From Streptomyces sp. SID14478 (GTDB lineage Bacteria > Actinomycetota > Actinomycetes > Streptomycetales > Streptomycetaceae), in assembly GCF_010548525.1 (NCBI RefSeq), contig NZ_JAAGMG010000947.1:1-33929 (forward strand): DNA of 33,929 bases. The letters are read 5' to 3'. Below the pieces are notes generated by a model. The model was not told where the DNA came from, made no database searches, and saw only the letters and a program-made list of their open reading frames with translations. The position numbers and the translations under genes were made by a program. Numbering within the stretch: the stretch's first letter is position 1; every line of letters starts with the position of its first letter. This document shows positions 22,705 through 30,854 of this stretch, piece by piece.

Positions 22705-24165
22705 TCAGCCTTCTGCGACCCGGCGCAGCAGCAGTCCGACCCCGGGATGGAAGACGTCGTGGTGGCCGCCCATGGGCAGTCGGACGGAGTCCATCGCTTC
22801 GGAGATGTCCACGTTGAGGTAGGCGGCGTTGCCCGGTTCCCGCTCCGCCATGTCCTTCAGGGATACGGGGGCGGGGCCTTCGACGCCCTGGAGCCCGTCG
22901 AAGCCGAGCGCGCCCCACTTGCGTCCCATTGTCGCCAGCTCGGCGGAGTCTCCGATCATTTGGGCGGACAGCGGATACATCACGCCGAGGTGGAAGTCGA
23001 GGTGCGAGTACGTACAGACGACCGGTCCCTGCACCAGACGTTGCAGGCTCCACAGCGCCCCGTGGCCCGACACCTGTTGCGGCAGGCTGTCGGCGAAGGC
23101 GAAGTGCGACATCTCCCCCTGCACGAGCGTGAGCGAGGCCAGCAGGACCGGCTCGGCGCCGCTGTCCTCCAGACCGCGCAGCGCGAATCCGGCGAGGCGC
23201 CCGCCGAGTCCGTGGCCGACGAGGTGCAGGCGCACGTCCGAGCCCTCGGCGAGCCTCGGCAGACAGGGTCCGAGGCCCAGTTGCCCGACGAGTCCGGCGC
23301 GCCGGCGCAGCACGTGGCGCACGCCCTGACGGAAGAGTTCGTGGGCGCCGTCCCACAACGAGGCGAAGTCGGCAGCGCGGGCCTGTTCGCCCAGCGACCC
23401 GCCGGCCGCGACCGTTCCGGCCCTGTCCACGCGGTCGCTCAGGGGCCGTGCGGGGCGGGGTCCCGCGACCCGGACCTCCGCGATGGTGCCCTCTTCGGAC
23501 ACATCGGGTCCCTCGGAGCCGGACTCGTGCCTGGCGGGTTTGCCGGCCTGCGTGTCCTGGGCCCGGCGCAGGTCCTCGACCGCGCCGGCGAACTCGGCGC
23601 ACATGGTCCGCGTGTCCTCGAACAGCATCAACGGGTCGGACTGGGGCAGTATCTCGCCCTCCGTGTCGGCGGCGAAGGCGGTGACCGGGTCCTGCAGGGG
23701 GAGTTCGGCCAGGCGGCGCAGGGCCGTTCCGAAGTCGTCGAGGGCGCTCTCGCGCTCCGGGCGCTCGCGGAGCAGATCGATGATCGTGGCCAACGGGTAC
23801 GCGCTGGCGGGCAGTAGGCGCACCAGGTCCTCGGCCGTGTCCTGGTCGATCCCGGCGGTGTCGGAGGATTCCGCTCCCCCGGGCAGTCCTTCGTCGCGGA
23901 AGCACATCGACGGCCAGTGCACACTCACGAGGCCCGCGTGCCCGGGCTTGTCCTGCCAGGCCTCGGCGAGCAAGGCGCGGTACGCGTCGTCCGTGGCGCC
24001 ACTCACCGCCTCGTCGTTGTGGGCGCCGTGGGCAAGGACGTACAGGTCGCGAACACCCTTGTCGCGCACGGCCGCACGCACCTCGTCCAGCCGGTCGGGA
24101 TCGAACGCGCCCTGGTCGTCCAGATGCAGGGCACCGAGGTCGTGGAACGCGTCCGGCTGCGGCAT
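22705..24165 (-). CDS. Alpha/beta-hydrolase-like protein with Gly in place of the nucleophile Ser
   Basis: Encodes 486 residues from the ATG at 24165, with GGGAG 6 nt upstream. VRDLYVLAHGAHNDE (38-52) resembles the oxyanion strand of lipase-like folds. VRLHLVGHGLGGRLAGFALR (311-330) is the nucleophile elbow, normally G-x-S-x-G, but residue 319 is Gly. HLDFHLGVMYPLS further on resembles the region of the catalytic His. The long insert (about 95-290) is charged and variable. It is probably not an active esterase; a binding or scaffold role is possible. No signal peptide. It is divergent from the Ada-like pair. Confidence 0.7.
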   Translation of the reverse strand: MPQPDAFHDLGALHLDDQGAFDPDRLDEVRAAVRDKGVRDLYVLAHGAHNDEAVSGATDDAYRALLAEAWQDKPGHAGLVSVHWPSMCFRDEGLPGGAESSDTAGIDQDTAEDLVRLLPASAYPLATIIDLLRERPERESALDDFGTALRRLAELPLQDPVTAFAADTEGEILPQSDPLMLFEDTRTMCAEFAGAVEDLRRAQDTQAGKPARHESGSEGPDVSEEGTIAEVRVAGPRPARPLSDRVDRAGTVAAGGSLGEQARAADFASLWDGAHELFRQGVRHVLRRRAGLVGQLGLGPCLPRLAEGSDVRLHLVGHGLGGRLAGFALRGLEDSGAEPVLLASLTLVQGEMSHFAFADSLPQQVSGHGALWSLQRLVQGPVVCTYSHLDFHLGVMYPLSAQMIGDSAELATMGRKWGALGFDGLQGVEGPAPVSLKDMAEREPGNAAYLNVDISEAMDSVRLPMGGHHDVFHPGVGLLLRRVAEG

Positions 24166-24513
24166 GAGTGACTCCCAAAGAGCGCCGCGTGTCGCGGCTG
24201 GGTGCGGGAGACGCGCCGTACTGCCCGTCTCGCGAGGCACTCCGCGTTCCCTCCGTTCGGCCGCGCACGCCCGGGACACGGAGGATGTACGGCGTTTCTA
24301 CGCCACGAGGGCCGAAAAATGCAGACGGCAGACGCCAAAACCTCTGACCGGCGCGGGCGGTGGCCAGGCCGACCTGAGACGGACCCTGCCACCGGTGTGC
24401 CGGCCCAGACCACCGGCATGGCGGTGCCGAGCGCGCGAGCGCCATGTCCGAATGCCGCCGGAAAACGACCGTCAGAGCGGGGATTCTCGTACAGGGAAGG
24501 AGGAACAGAGGAA
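24166..24513. other. Divergent gap between the hydrolase-like and Ada-like genes
   Basis: 348 bases with no supportable gene. No clear promoter element or repeat was found by eye. Confidence 0.35.
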
Positions 24514-24789
24514 ATGGGTGGATCTGTGTACACGCTGCGCGACGGGGCGGACCAGCCCTATGCGAGCGCGGTGGCCGGGCGAGTGGGTGGGCACCGCCGG
24601 ACGAGATTGTACGGACGGCTCGACTGTCCTTCGGCGCTGCGGGCACTGGCGCGCGGGCAGTACGCGACGCAGCGGGTCTTCTTCGCCGACGAGGCCACGG
24701 CGGTCAGTGCGGGGTACCGACCGTGTTCCGTGTGTCTGCCTGCGGCCTACCGGCAGTGGAGGGTCGGGCGGCCGGAGGGTACGTCATGA
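24514..24789 (+). CDS. Small Ada-like metal-binding protein with three cysteines
   Basis: Encodes 91 residues, with AAGGAGG 10 nt and GAGG 2 nt before the ATG. RLYGRLDCPSALRALARG and RVFFADEATAVSAGYRPCSV with the following CLP match the zinc domain of the Ada DNA-repair protein. In Ada four cysteines (38, 42, 69, 72) hold zinc and Cys38 accepts a methyl group. Here Cys38, Cys71 and Cys74 are present, but the position of Cys42 is Leu. No methyltransferase or AraC domain is attached. The stop overlaps the next start (ATGA, 24786-24789). Its role may be metal or alkyl sensing. Confidence 0.7.
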   Translation: MGGSVYTLRDGADQPYASAVAGRVGGHRRTRLYGRLDCPSALRALARGQYATQRVFFADEATAVSAGYRPCSVCLPAAYRQWRVGRPEGTS

Positions 24790-25355
24790 CCTCACCTCTC
24801 GTCGGTCGCACGGCGGCCGTCGGTCTCGGACCCGTCTGCGCGCCCGCGACCCATACCGTCCGCGAACTCACCGCACTCGTCGGCCTGTTGACGGCGGAGC
24901 GCCCCGGCCTGACATCCGTTGCCGTCGGGCACAGCCGTGACACGGCGTCGGTCGCCGCGGCACGTGCGTTCGCGTGCGCGTGGGAGGCCCGAGGCGGCAC
25001 GATCCTCACCGTCGCCGACTGGCCCGAGGAGGCGGCCTCTTGGCTGCGGCCCGCCCGGCGACTGACCGCCCAAACTCCCGACGCGTGGGTCATCGCGGCC
25101 GGCCTGATCGGATATGCGCAACTGGCACGGCGATTGTGTCGCGAGGGCAGCTGGGACCCGGCCCGCACCTTCGGCTTCGCCTCGCTGGCCGACTCACGTC
25201 TCCCTGCACTGACGGGCCGCGGTGTCCTGCACGGGATGCGGGGCGCCGCGGCCGACGGCGGTACCTGGCGTTTCGAGCGCGAGTGGCTCGTACGGACTGA
25301 CGGTCCGGCGCAGCGACCACCGAAGCAGATCGGGCCCGGACACAAGCAGCCTTGA
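24786..25355 (+). CDS. Small periplasmic-binding-fold protein without signal peptide
   Basis: Encodes 189 residues. TSVAVGHSRDTASVAAARAF, WEARGGTILTVADWP, PDAWVIAAGLIGYAQLARRL and DPARTFGFASLAD resemble one lobe of branched-chain amino-acid type (PBP type 1) binding proteins, followed by GVLHGMRGAAADGGTW. It is about half the usual length and has no signal peptide or lipobox, so it should be cytoplasmic. Coupled to the Ada-like gene by ATGA, suggesting the two products act together. Ligand unknown. Confidence 0.55.
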   Translation: MTSPLVGRTAAVGLGPVCAPATHTVRELTALVGLLTAERPGLTSVAVGHSRDTASVAAARAFACAWEARGGTILTVADWPEEAASWLRPARRLTAQTPDAWVIAAGLIGYAQLARRLCREGSWDPARTFGFASLADSRLPALTGRGVLHGMRGAAADGGTWRFEREWLVRTDGPAQRPPKQIGPGHKQP

Positions 25356-25416
25356 GCTGCTCACCCTCAGGAGAAGGGCTTCCTCGCCGCTTCCGCGGGG
25401 TTCGGGTGGCGTTGAA

Positions 25417-25440
25417 TTGACCCATCAAATGGGACGTCAA
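25417..25440. repeat. Imperfect inverted repeat upstream of the cupin gene
   Basis: TTGACCCAT, CAA, ATGGG, ACG, TCAA: complementary arms with a 3-nt bulge, about 95 bases before the cupin GTG. The sequence is AT-rich for this genome. It may be an operator overlapping a TTGACC -35-like box; weak evidence. Confidence 0.25.
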
Positions 25441-25532
25441 ATGCACCACTACGCAGGTCTATTGGCTCCGTAGAGTTGTGTCCACAAGGAGCCGGGAGAG
25501 CCCGGAACCGCAGCTCACAGGCAGGAAACACC

Positions 25533-26033
25533 GTGACGACCACGCAGAACGCACCCCGCCCCGTCCTCACTCGCGCCGCCACCGCCGAGACCACCGCGGA
25601 CCCCAGCAGCGTGATGACCCTGCTCGCCGACTACAGCAACGGCGGCAGCGACCTCACCAGCTACCGCTCCACCTTCACGAAAGGTGCCATCGGCGCTCCC
25701 GCGCACTTCCACACCAAGGCATCCGAGCTGTTCTTCGTCCTCGACGGCGCCCTGCAAGTGCTGGTCGACGACGAGGTGAAGATCCTGGACAAGGGCGACT
25801 TCCTCCTGGTCCCGCCGCACACCCCGCACGCCTTCGCCGCGGCCCCCGGCCACGAGGCGGACGTGCTGTTCGTCTTCAGCCCGGGCATGCCGCGCTTCGA
25901 CTACCTGCGCCTGCTGGGCCGCGTGATGCGCGGTGAGGCCGGCTTCGAGGAGATCAAGAAGTCCTCGGAGCTGTACGACAACCACTACGTCGACAGCCCT
26001 GTCTGGCAGGCCGCTCTCCAAGCCGCCAAGTAG
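25533..26033 (+). CDS. Cupin-domain protein
   Basis: Encodes 166 residues from a GTG at 25533, with CAGGAA 5 nt upstream. One cupin_2 barrel: AHFHTKASELFFVLDGALQV (57-76) supplies the metal ligands His58, His60 and Glu65. KGDFLLVPPHTPHAFAAA supplies His99. The C-terminal helix region RFDYLRLLGRVMRGEAGFEE is typical of the quercetin-dioxygenase-like group. It probably binds a metal; whether it is an enzyme is unknown. It is the intact counterpart of the kind of gene decayed at 7658-8100. Confidence 0.85.
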   Translation: MTTTQNAPRPVLTRAATAETTADPSSVMTLLADYSNGGSDLTSYRSTFTKGAIGAPAHFHTKASELFFVLDGALQVLVDDEVKILDKGDFLLVPPHTPHAFAAAPGHEADVLFVFSPGMPRFDYLRLLGRVMRGEAGFEEIKKSSELYDNHYVDSPVWQAALQAAK

Positions 26034-26095
26034 CCCGTGTCGTTCGCGTACTCGCGGTGGCCGACACGGTCACGCCGAAGGCGTGAGGTGCAGAT

Positions 26096-26368
26096 CTACG
26101 ACGCGTCCTGCGCCGCGTCGAGCCCGGTCTGGACGTCGTCAGGGGCCTTCTGTATCGGATGGATCGTCACTTCTCGGGCCTCTGACGACCAATCGGCGTC
26201 GTCCTGCCCGAGCTCGATCGCGGCTGCAAGAAGCTTCTCCGTGTCGAGACCGTAGGTGCCGTCCGCATTGGGCTCCGTCCGCATCACCGCGTCAGTGACC
26301 GGCACGGAGACGTAGCGCTCCTCAACGCTCGTACGCTGCAGTCTGATCGAAATCGAGTAAGTCGCCAT
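26096..26368 (-). CDS. Small conserved-looking protein of unknown function
   Basis: Encodes 90 residues from the ATG at 26368, with GGGGGAG 3-4 nt upstream. ATYSISIRLQRTSVEERYVS with VPVTDAVM looks like two beta strands. DTEKLLAAAIELGQ is a helix, followed by VTIHPIQKAPDD. Acidic overall, no signal or membrane segment. Codon bias supports coding. I do not recognise the family. Confidence 0.65.
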   Translation of the reverse strand: MATYSISIRLQRTSVEERYVSVPVTDAVMRTEPNADGTYGLDTEKLLAAAIELGQDDADWSSEAREVTIHPIQKAPDDVQTGLDAAQDAS

Positions 26369-26978
26369 GGTCTCCCCCTGACACCGCTGCCCGCCGTCCC
26401 TGGCGGCACGTCGAACGCCAACGTATGACAGCCCCCACGGCCCGGGGACAGCATTCCGACCAATCCAGGCCGCCGGCAACGTCACGCATGCCCTGTCGCG
26501 CCTCAAGGCCCGGAGTGCCTGCCTGCGGCGACTTGCACGGACGCCGGGGCGGCCTGCCTGAGCAGGACCTCCCCGGTGCGGCCGAGTGCGCTCAGACGCC
26601 GACGCTCTGGGCTTGCCGGGGTGGGCCCGCAGGCGCTTCAGTGTGGCGGGGCCTGTCGGCGAGCTTGAGGAGGTCCCGTCAGGTGCGGCCTCGCGTCTTG
26701 TCGGCAGTGGGCCACGGCCCGCCCCGGCCGGACCCACCTCCAGGCGTGCTGTCGCGCACGCGATGCGCCGTAGCGGCTGCTGCACCGCGGCACCGCACGA
26801 CCACCCCCGCCGCTGAGGCGTACTGCGCGCCCGGAGACGCTGCGACTGAACCGGTGCCGCGACCCCTCCGGAGAGGGCGGCGGCGAGTGGCAGAGGCCCT
26901 GCGGCTTCTACTTCGAGCGGCCCGGGCAGCTCAAGACGTACTGAAGAACCGCGCTGACCGGTGACCGCCGCTCACCGG
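26369..26978. other. Gene-poor stretch
   Basis: 610 bases without a gene I can support. The only notable piece is a short open frame ending at 26944 with strong codon bias (ERPGQLKTY, preceded by GEWQRPCGFYF). It lacks a start and may be a fragment of a lost gene. Confidence 0.4.
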
Positions 26979-27194
26979 TCAGACGTCCTCAACTCCGAGC
27001 AGCTGTACGGCTTTGCGGGCCTGGTAGAAGTCCTCGTCGGACACCTGCGGGTCGTCCTCCGTGTCGTGGAGCCAGTCCGCCAGGTCCGCGACGGACCACG
27101 TCTCGAACTCCTCGGGCACGTCCAGGGCGGTCGTCCTGCGCAGGCGCGTGGCGACAGCGGCGTCCCGGACGCTGCGCGTGCTCACCTCGGTCAT
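26979..27194 (-). CDS. Small acidic helical protein of unknown function
   Basis: Encodes 71 residues from the ATG at 27194; a GTG at 27203 adds three residues. GGAAGG lies upstream of both at non-ideal spacing. After a basic N-terminus (RSVRDAAVATRLRRT) come acidic helices: EEFETWSVADLADWLHDTED and VSDEDFYQARKAVQLLG. Good codon bias. No known domain. Confidence 0.55.
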   Translation of the reverse strand: MTEVSTRSVRDAAVATRLRRTTALDVPEEFETWSVADLADWLHDTEDDPQVSDEDFYQARKAVQLLGVEDV

Positions 27195-27639
27195 CTTCCG
27201 CACCGCCTTCCGGCGTCATCGGGGGTCGGACAGCCGAGGCTGCCAGACCGGTTCCGTACTGTCCAAATCCGTGGAGAGGACTCGTTCGACGAAGACGAGA
27301 ACTGTCATCGGCGCGCTGGGCCACACATGCGCTGCGGTGCTCGCCCAATAGCGTCCGGGACAGGGCAGTACTCCGCGATCAAGCCCCTGACCTGGCAGGA
27401 GAGCGACACCCGCGCGACGACGCCATCCCGGGTCAGTGCAACTCCTCTGCTCCGGGTGCCCGACACGTCAGGTCGCAAGCCAGACTCGCAGTCGCACATT
27501 CCTTCGTAATCTGCAACGGCCACCCGCACCGGTGGCCGGGTCGACTGCCTGCGGCAAGCATGGGTACCGGAGAGGCGTTTCCGATCTCCATGTATATCGA
27601 CGTACATCGACCCCCACGCAGATCCGGCGGAAGTGAGCT
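27195..27639. other. Intergenic stretch ahead of the quinone oxidoreductase
   Basis: 445 bases with no supportable gene. Its 3' end carries the 18-bp palindrome at 27590-27607. Confidence 0.4.
27590..27607. promoter_or_regulatory. Palindromic operator candidate upstream of the quinone oxidoreductase
   Basis: ATGTATATCGACGTACAT: 14 of 18 positions are symmetric (ATGTA, TCGA, TACAT). It lies 32 bases before the ATG at 27640 and is markedly AT-rich. The size and symmetry fit a dimeric repressor such as TetR or MarR. No regulator gene is next to it. Confidence 0.45.
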
Positions 27640-28596
27640 ATGGGCGACGACCAGGGCGAGCAGGCCACGATGAAGGCCATGACCTACGAGAAGTACGGGG
27701 CGAGCGACGTCCTGTCGTTGAGCGAGCGGCCGGTGCCGAAGGTGGGGCCCGGCGAGGTGCTCGTGCGGGTGCGGTACGCCGCCGTGAACCCGGTCGACTG
27801 GAAGGTGATGTCCGGCGGCCTCGACGGGATGATGGACACCTTCTTCCCGGTGATTCCCGGGTGGGACGTCTCCGGCGTCGTGGAGCGGGTGGGCATCGAC
27901 ACCCCCGAGTTCGAGCCGGGGGACGAGGTCTTCGCCTATGCCCGCAAGGACTACGTGCACGGAGGAACGTTCGCGGAGTTCGTGACCGTCCCCGTGCGCG
28001 CCCTGGCCGCCAAACCGCGGTCCCTGAACTGGGGCGAGGCGGCGGGGATTCCCCTGGCGGGGCTGACCGCCTACCAGACGCTGACCCGCCTGGACACGGG
28101 CAGCGGCGACACCGTGCTGGTCCACGGGGCCTCGGGCGGAGTCGGCACGTTCGGTGTGCAGATCGCCCGGGCGCTGGGAGCCCGCGTCATCGGCACGGCG
28201 TCCGAGAGCAACCATGACCGGCTCAGGGATCTCGGGGCCGAGCCGGTCAGCTACGGGGACGGCCTCGTCGACCGGGTCAAGGCGCTCGCGCCCGAGGGCG
28301 TGGACGTGGTCGTCGACTACGTCGGCGGGGTGCTGGACACCACCCGCGCGGTACTGAAGGACGGCGGACGGCACGCGTCGATCGCCGACCCGGACGTCAT
28401 GGCTGCGGGCGGTCAGTGGATGTGGGCCCGCCCCGACGCCGCGGGGCTGCGCGCGCTGGCCGCTCTCGCGGACGAGGGAAAGCTGCGGGTGCCGGTGGCC
28501 GAGACCTTCGACCTGGAGCGCACTGGGGAGGCCTTCGACCTCAGCAGGACGGGACACGTGCACGGCAAGATCCTGGTCCGCGTCTCGGGCGAGTGA
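27640..28596 (+). CDS. NADP-dependent quinone oxidoreductase (zeta-crystallin-like MDR)
   Basis: Encodes 318 residues from the ATG at 27640 (GGAAG 6 nt upstream). The first ten codons are all G/C-ending, favouring this start over the ATG at 27670. The substrate domain has VLVRVRYAAVNPVDWKVMSG and VIPGWDVSGVVERVG. The cofactor domain has VLVHGASGGVGTFGVQIARA (159-178). There are no catalytic or structural zinc cysteines, so it belongs to the quinone oxidoreductase branch of medium-chain dehydrogenases. It reduces quinones or enones with NADPH; the natural substrate is unknown. Probably controlled through the palindrome just upstream. Confidence 0.9.
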   Translation: MGDDQGEQATMKAMTYEKYGASDVLSLSERPVPKVGPGEVLVRVRYAAVNPVDWKVMSGGLDGMMDTFFPVIPGWDVSGVVERVGIDTPEFEPGDEVFAYARKDYVHGGTFAEFVTVPVRALAAKPRSLNWGEAAGIPLAGLTAYQTLTRLDTGSGDTVLVHGASGGVGTFGVQIARALGARVIGTASESNHDRLRDLGAEPVSYGDGLVDRVKALAPEGVDVVVDYVGGVLDTTRAVLKDGGRHASIADPDVMAAGGQWMWARPDAAGLRALAALADEGKLRVPVAETFDLERTGEAFDLSRTGHVHGKILVRVSGE

Positions 28597-28877
28597 CGGA
28601 CGCAGAAGGCGGGTGAGGTCGGACGGCCGGCGGCCGCGGGTACCGCTTAACCGCGACTCAGCGAATGATCAAGGCGACCTTAAGGATCTTCTTCTGAGCC
28701 CTGGTGAGAGCTGCAAGCGGGTGCCCCGGCCTTACGTTCGACTTCATGAGGTTCGAGATTGCTGATGCGGGACGTGCCGTCCACCCCCTGCACGTAGGGA
28801 AGGCGGCCGCTGCTTCCGGCCCGTCCGCTCCGTGCGATCCGGGCAGTGCGCGGGGGCAGTCCGGGGGCCGGCACAGG

Positions 28878-29402
28878 ATGCCCGTCGCGCGGGGGCGCAC
28901 GCTGGTCCGGTTCGGCCTCGCCGCCGGGGCTCTGGCCGCCGTCGCCACTGCGGTGGTGGTCAGGAACCCACCGCGCACCGAACCCCCCGCGCCGACGGCC
29001 GGCCGGCAACCGCCGGTCCCGCTCCAGAAGCCGATCGCACCTCCGTGGGCAGCGGCTTCGCCGGCACCTGCACAGCCGACGCCCCGGGCGCCGCACACCG
29101 CTTCACCGCCCCGCGCTCCCCAGCGGGCAGCCCGCGCCGAACCCCGAACAGCAGCGCCCAGCGCACCCCCGACGCTGAGCGTCGGCGCTCGCAGCGATCG
29201 GGTCGTGGACGTCCAACAGCGGCTGCGACAACTGCAGTTGTACATCGGCCCGGTCGACGGCTACTACTCCGAGGAAGTGGCCGCGGCAGTGACACGGATC
29301 CAGCAGGCGCGCGCCGTTCCGGAGACGCCCGGCGTGTACGGGGAACGGACACGGGCCGTCGTGGAAGCCGAAACGGCAGGTGCCGGTTCGGCGCAGGGGT
29401 GA
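28878..29402 (+). CDS. Membrane-anchored peptidoglycan-binding domain protein
   Basis: Encodes 174 residues from the ATG at 28878; an ATG at 28746 is possible but its codon bias is weaker. VRFGLAAGALAAVATAVVV (about 10-28) is a signal anchor. A Pro/Ala-rich linker (30-108) is long enough to cross the wall. Residues about 115-170 form PG_binding_1: RSDRVVDVQQRLRQLQLYIG, VDGYYSEEVAAAVTRIQQ and GVYGERTRAVVEAE. It has no catalytic domain. It probably tethers or senses the cell wall. Confidence 0.75.
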   Translation: MPVARGRTLVRFGLAAGALAAVATAVVVRNPPRTEPPAPTAGRQPPVPLQKPIAPPWAAASPAPAQPTPRAPHTASPPRAPQRAARAEPRTAAPSAPPTLSVGARSDRVVDVQQRLRQLQLYIGPVDGYYSEEVAAAVTRIQQARAVPETPGVYGERTRAVVEAETAGAGSAQG

Positions 29403-29471
29403 TCTGCGTCCCATGGACGGTGCATGGTCTTCAGGTGAGCAGCGCGACCCCGAGCCCCGTTCGCCACAACG

Positions 29472-29648
29472 TCACGGTGCGACAGCCAGAGATCCCCACC
29501 AGCGTCTGCTGCGCTCCTCCTTCGCGAGTTGGGCAGCCACTGTGAGCAGGGCGAGCCAGTCGGGCTGTTCTTGTCCGCCGACGCGGTCCGCGGTGGCGCA
29601 CCTCCGGTCGACTTCCGCGATGAGATCGTCCAGATCCGGAAGAGTCAT
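29472..29648 (-). CDS. Small helical protein of unknown function
   Basis: Encodes 58 residues: MTLPDLDDLIAEVDRRCATA, then QPDWLALLTVAAQLAKEER. Two amphipathic helices with good codon bias. No ribosome site is visible. Similar short proteins seem common in Streptomyces, but I cannot name a family. Confidence 0.4.
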   Translation of the reverse strand: MTLPDLDDLIAEVDRRCATADRVGGQEQPDWLALLTVAAQLAKEERSRRWWGSLAVAP

Positions 29649-29813
29649 GAGGCAAGGACGCGATCCCTCGCGCCCGCACTCCGGCGCGCCCCGGTCAAGC
29701 GGTCGATCAGTGCCGGGTGCAGTGCAGGCTGCCCTCCACACCCGTTGCGCCGAGAACGTACGAGCCGCCGCGCTGAACCGTGTCTGCCACCGAACAGGCT
29801 GGACACGGCAGGG

Positions 29814-29975
29814 TCAGTTCTCCGAGGTCGCCGCCCTGTAAGCGCGGTGGAGCCCCTTGCCGATCACGCACAGGCCGGCGCGGTCACCGCATCCCGCGCA
29901 GGTCATGACGTGATCCAGATACTTGCGGTAGGCGTTCAACATGTCCCCGCTCGCCCCGAGCCTTTGCCGACTCAT
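29814..29975 (-). CDS. Small cysteine-containing protein
   Basis: Encodes 53 residues from the ATG at 29975 (GGGGA upstream). YRKYLDHVMTCAGCGDRAGL followed by CVIGKGLHRAYRAA is a pattern I associate with small Streptomyces proteins of the form YxxYLxHxxxCxxC...C. The three cysteines and the His could hold a metal. Function unknown. Confidence 0.5.
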   Translation of the reverse strand: MSRQRLGASGDMLNAYRKYLDHVMTCAGCGDRAGLCVIGKGLHRAYRAATSEN

Positions 29976-30505
29976 GCCTCGTTCCCCGTCATTCAGCGGC
30001 CGCCTCCGGCCTTGCTGACGAGTATTCAACAGGAGACGGCCGAACCATGGGCCCGCCCCTGGAGTCTGGCCGGAACCCGCCCCTGCAGCGGCAAGACCGG
30101 CCCGCCGGAGCACCCTCGACGCGGCCATGCATCAGGTATTCCGGGTAGGCCCGGTACTCATCCCGGGCAACAGTCGGCTGCTCGCATGCAGACATCGCGT
30201 CCTTCAGCCGCTCAACCGGTCTCACGTGCGGTGCCGCCGTCCCGCCATCCACAGCCGCGTACGGCCAGACCTCGAGGAGGGCCGGCGCCCGATCAGTCGG
30301 CATCCCACCCCGCCCGGGGCGCGGAGGCCGGGAGGCCCAGTCCCGCCGGGCACAGTCTCACCGTCCCGAAGACGACCGTAACCACCGGCGGTGCCGCCGC
30401 GTTGAAGGTCGCGAGCGCACGTCCACCTTCCCCGGGAGACAGCTCACGTGAGGGCTCGGAGCCGGACTCCTCGAACCGGCACCAGTGGTGCACACCCCCG
30501 AGCCC
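29976..30505. other. Gene-poor stretch
   Basis: 530 bases with no supportable gene. Leftward at about 30120-30210 the frame reads DEYRAYPEYLMHG, faintly like the YRKYLDHV start of the small Cys protein beside it, but its cysteine motif does not align. Confidence 0.35.
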
Positions 30506-30673
30506 TCACCCTTCCTCCTGCACAGCCTGAGCCCAGGCCGCGATCAACTGCTCGTACTCCTGGCGCTGCGCCTCGCTGAGGCGGCCGCCACCGGCCATCA
30601 GAACGCGAATACGGTCGTTCAACTCCCGCGCAGGCCGCTCTGCGCCAGCCGCACCTTCGTGGCTCACCGACAT
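30506..30673 (-). CDS. Small charged protein of unknown function
   Basis: Encodes 55 residues: ARELNDRIRVLMAGGGRLSE and AQRQEYEQLIAAWAQAVQEE, a helical hairpin seen in small Streptomyces proteins. No clear ribosome site. Divergent from the carboxypeptidase gene. Confidence 0.5.
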   Translation of the reverse strand: MSVSHEGAAGAERPARELNDRIRVLMAGGGRLSEAQRQEYEQLIAAWAQAVQEEG

Positions 30674-30854
30674 GCCGCGCAACGTAACGTCCACCCGAAG
30701 CTCTGGGCAAAGATTCACTGCGTCAGAAAGCTCCGCCCGGCGCAAAATCGATCCCTCTCTTCCGCTTGCGCCGCACCGCCGCCGGACCCCGACGTTCCTC
30801 CCGTGTGGCCCATTACTGATGGCGATGTGCGGAGCTTGCCCGTACGTTTCCGTC

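Noticed and set aside
22022..24646. A very long leftward open frame of about 870 codons
   Set aside because: It overlaps the hydrolase-like gene in another frame, is dominated by Arg, Gly and Pro, and has no domain; a GC-bias artefact.
26457..26485. A CCAATCC sequence like the SigK -35 box
   Set aside because: No GGATT or GAATT box follows at 17-18 nt and no gene starts nearby.
30120..30230. A possible second copy of the small Cys protein at 29814-29975
   Set aside because: Only YRAYPEYL resembles it; the cysteine spacing does not match and no start or ribosome site is visible.
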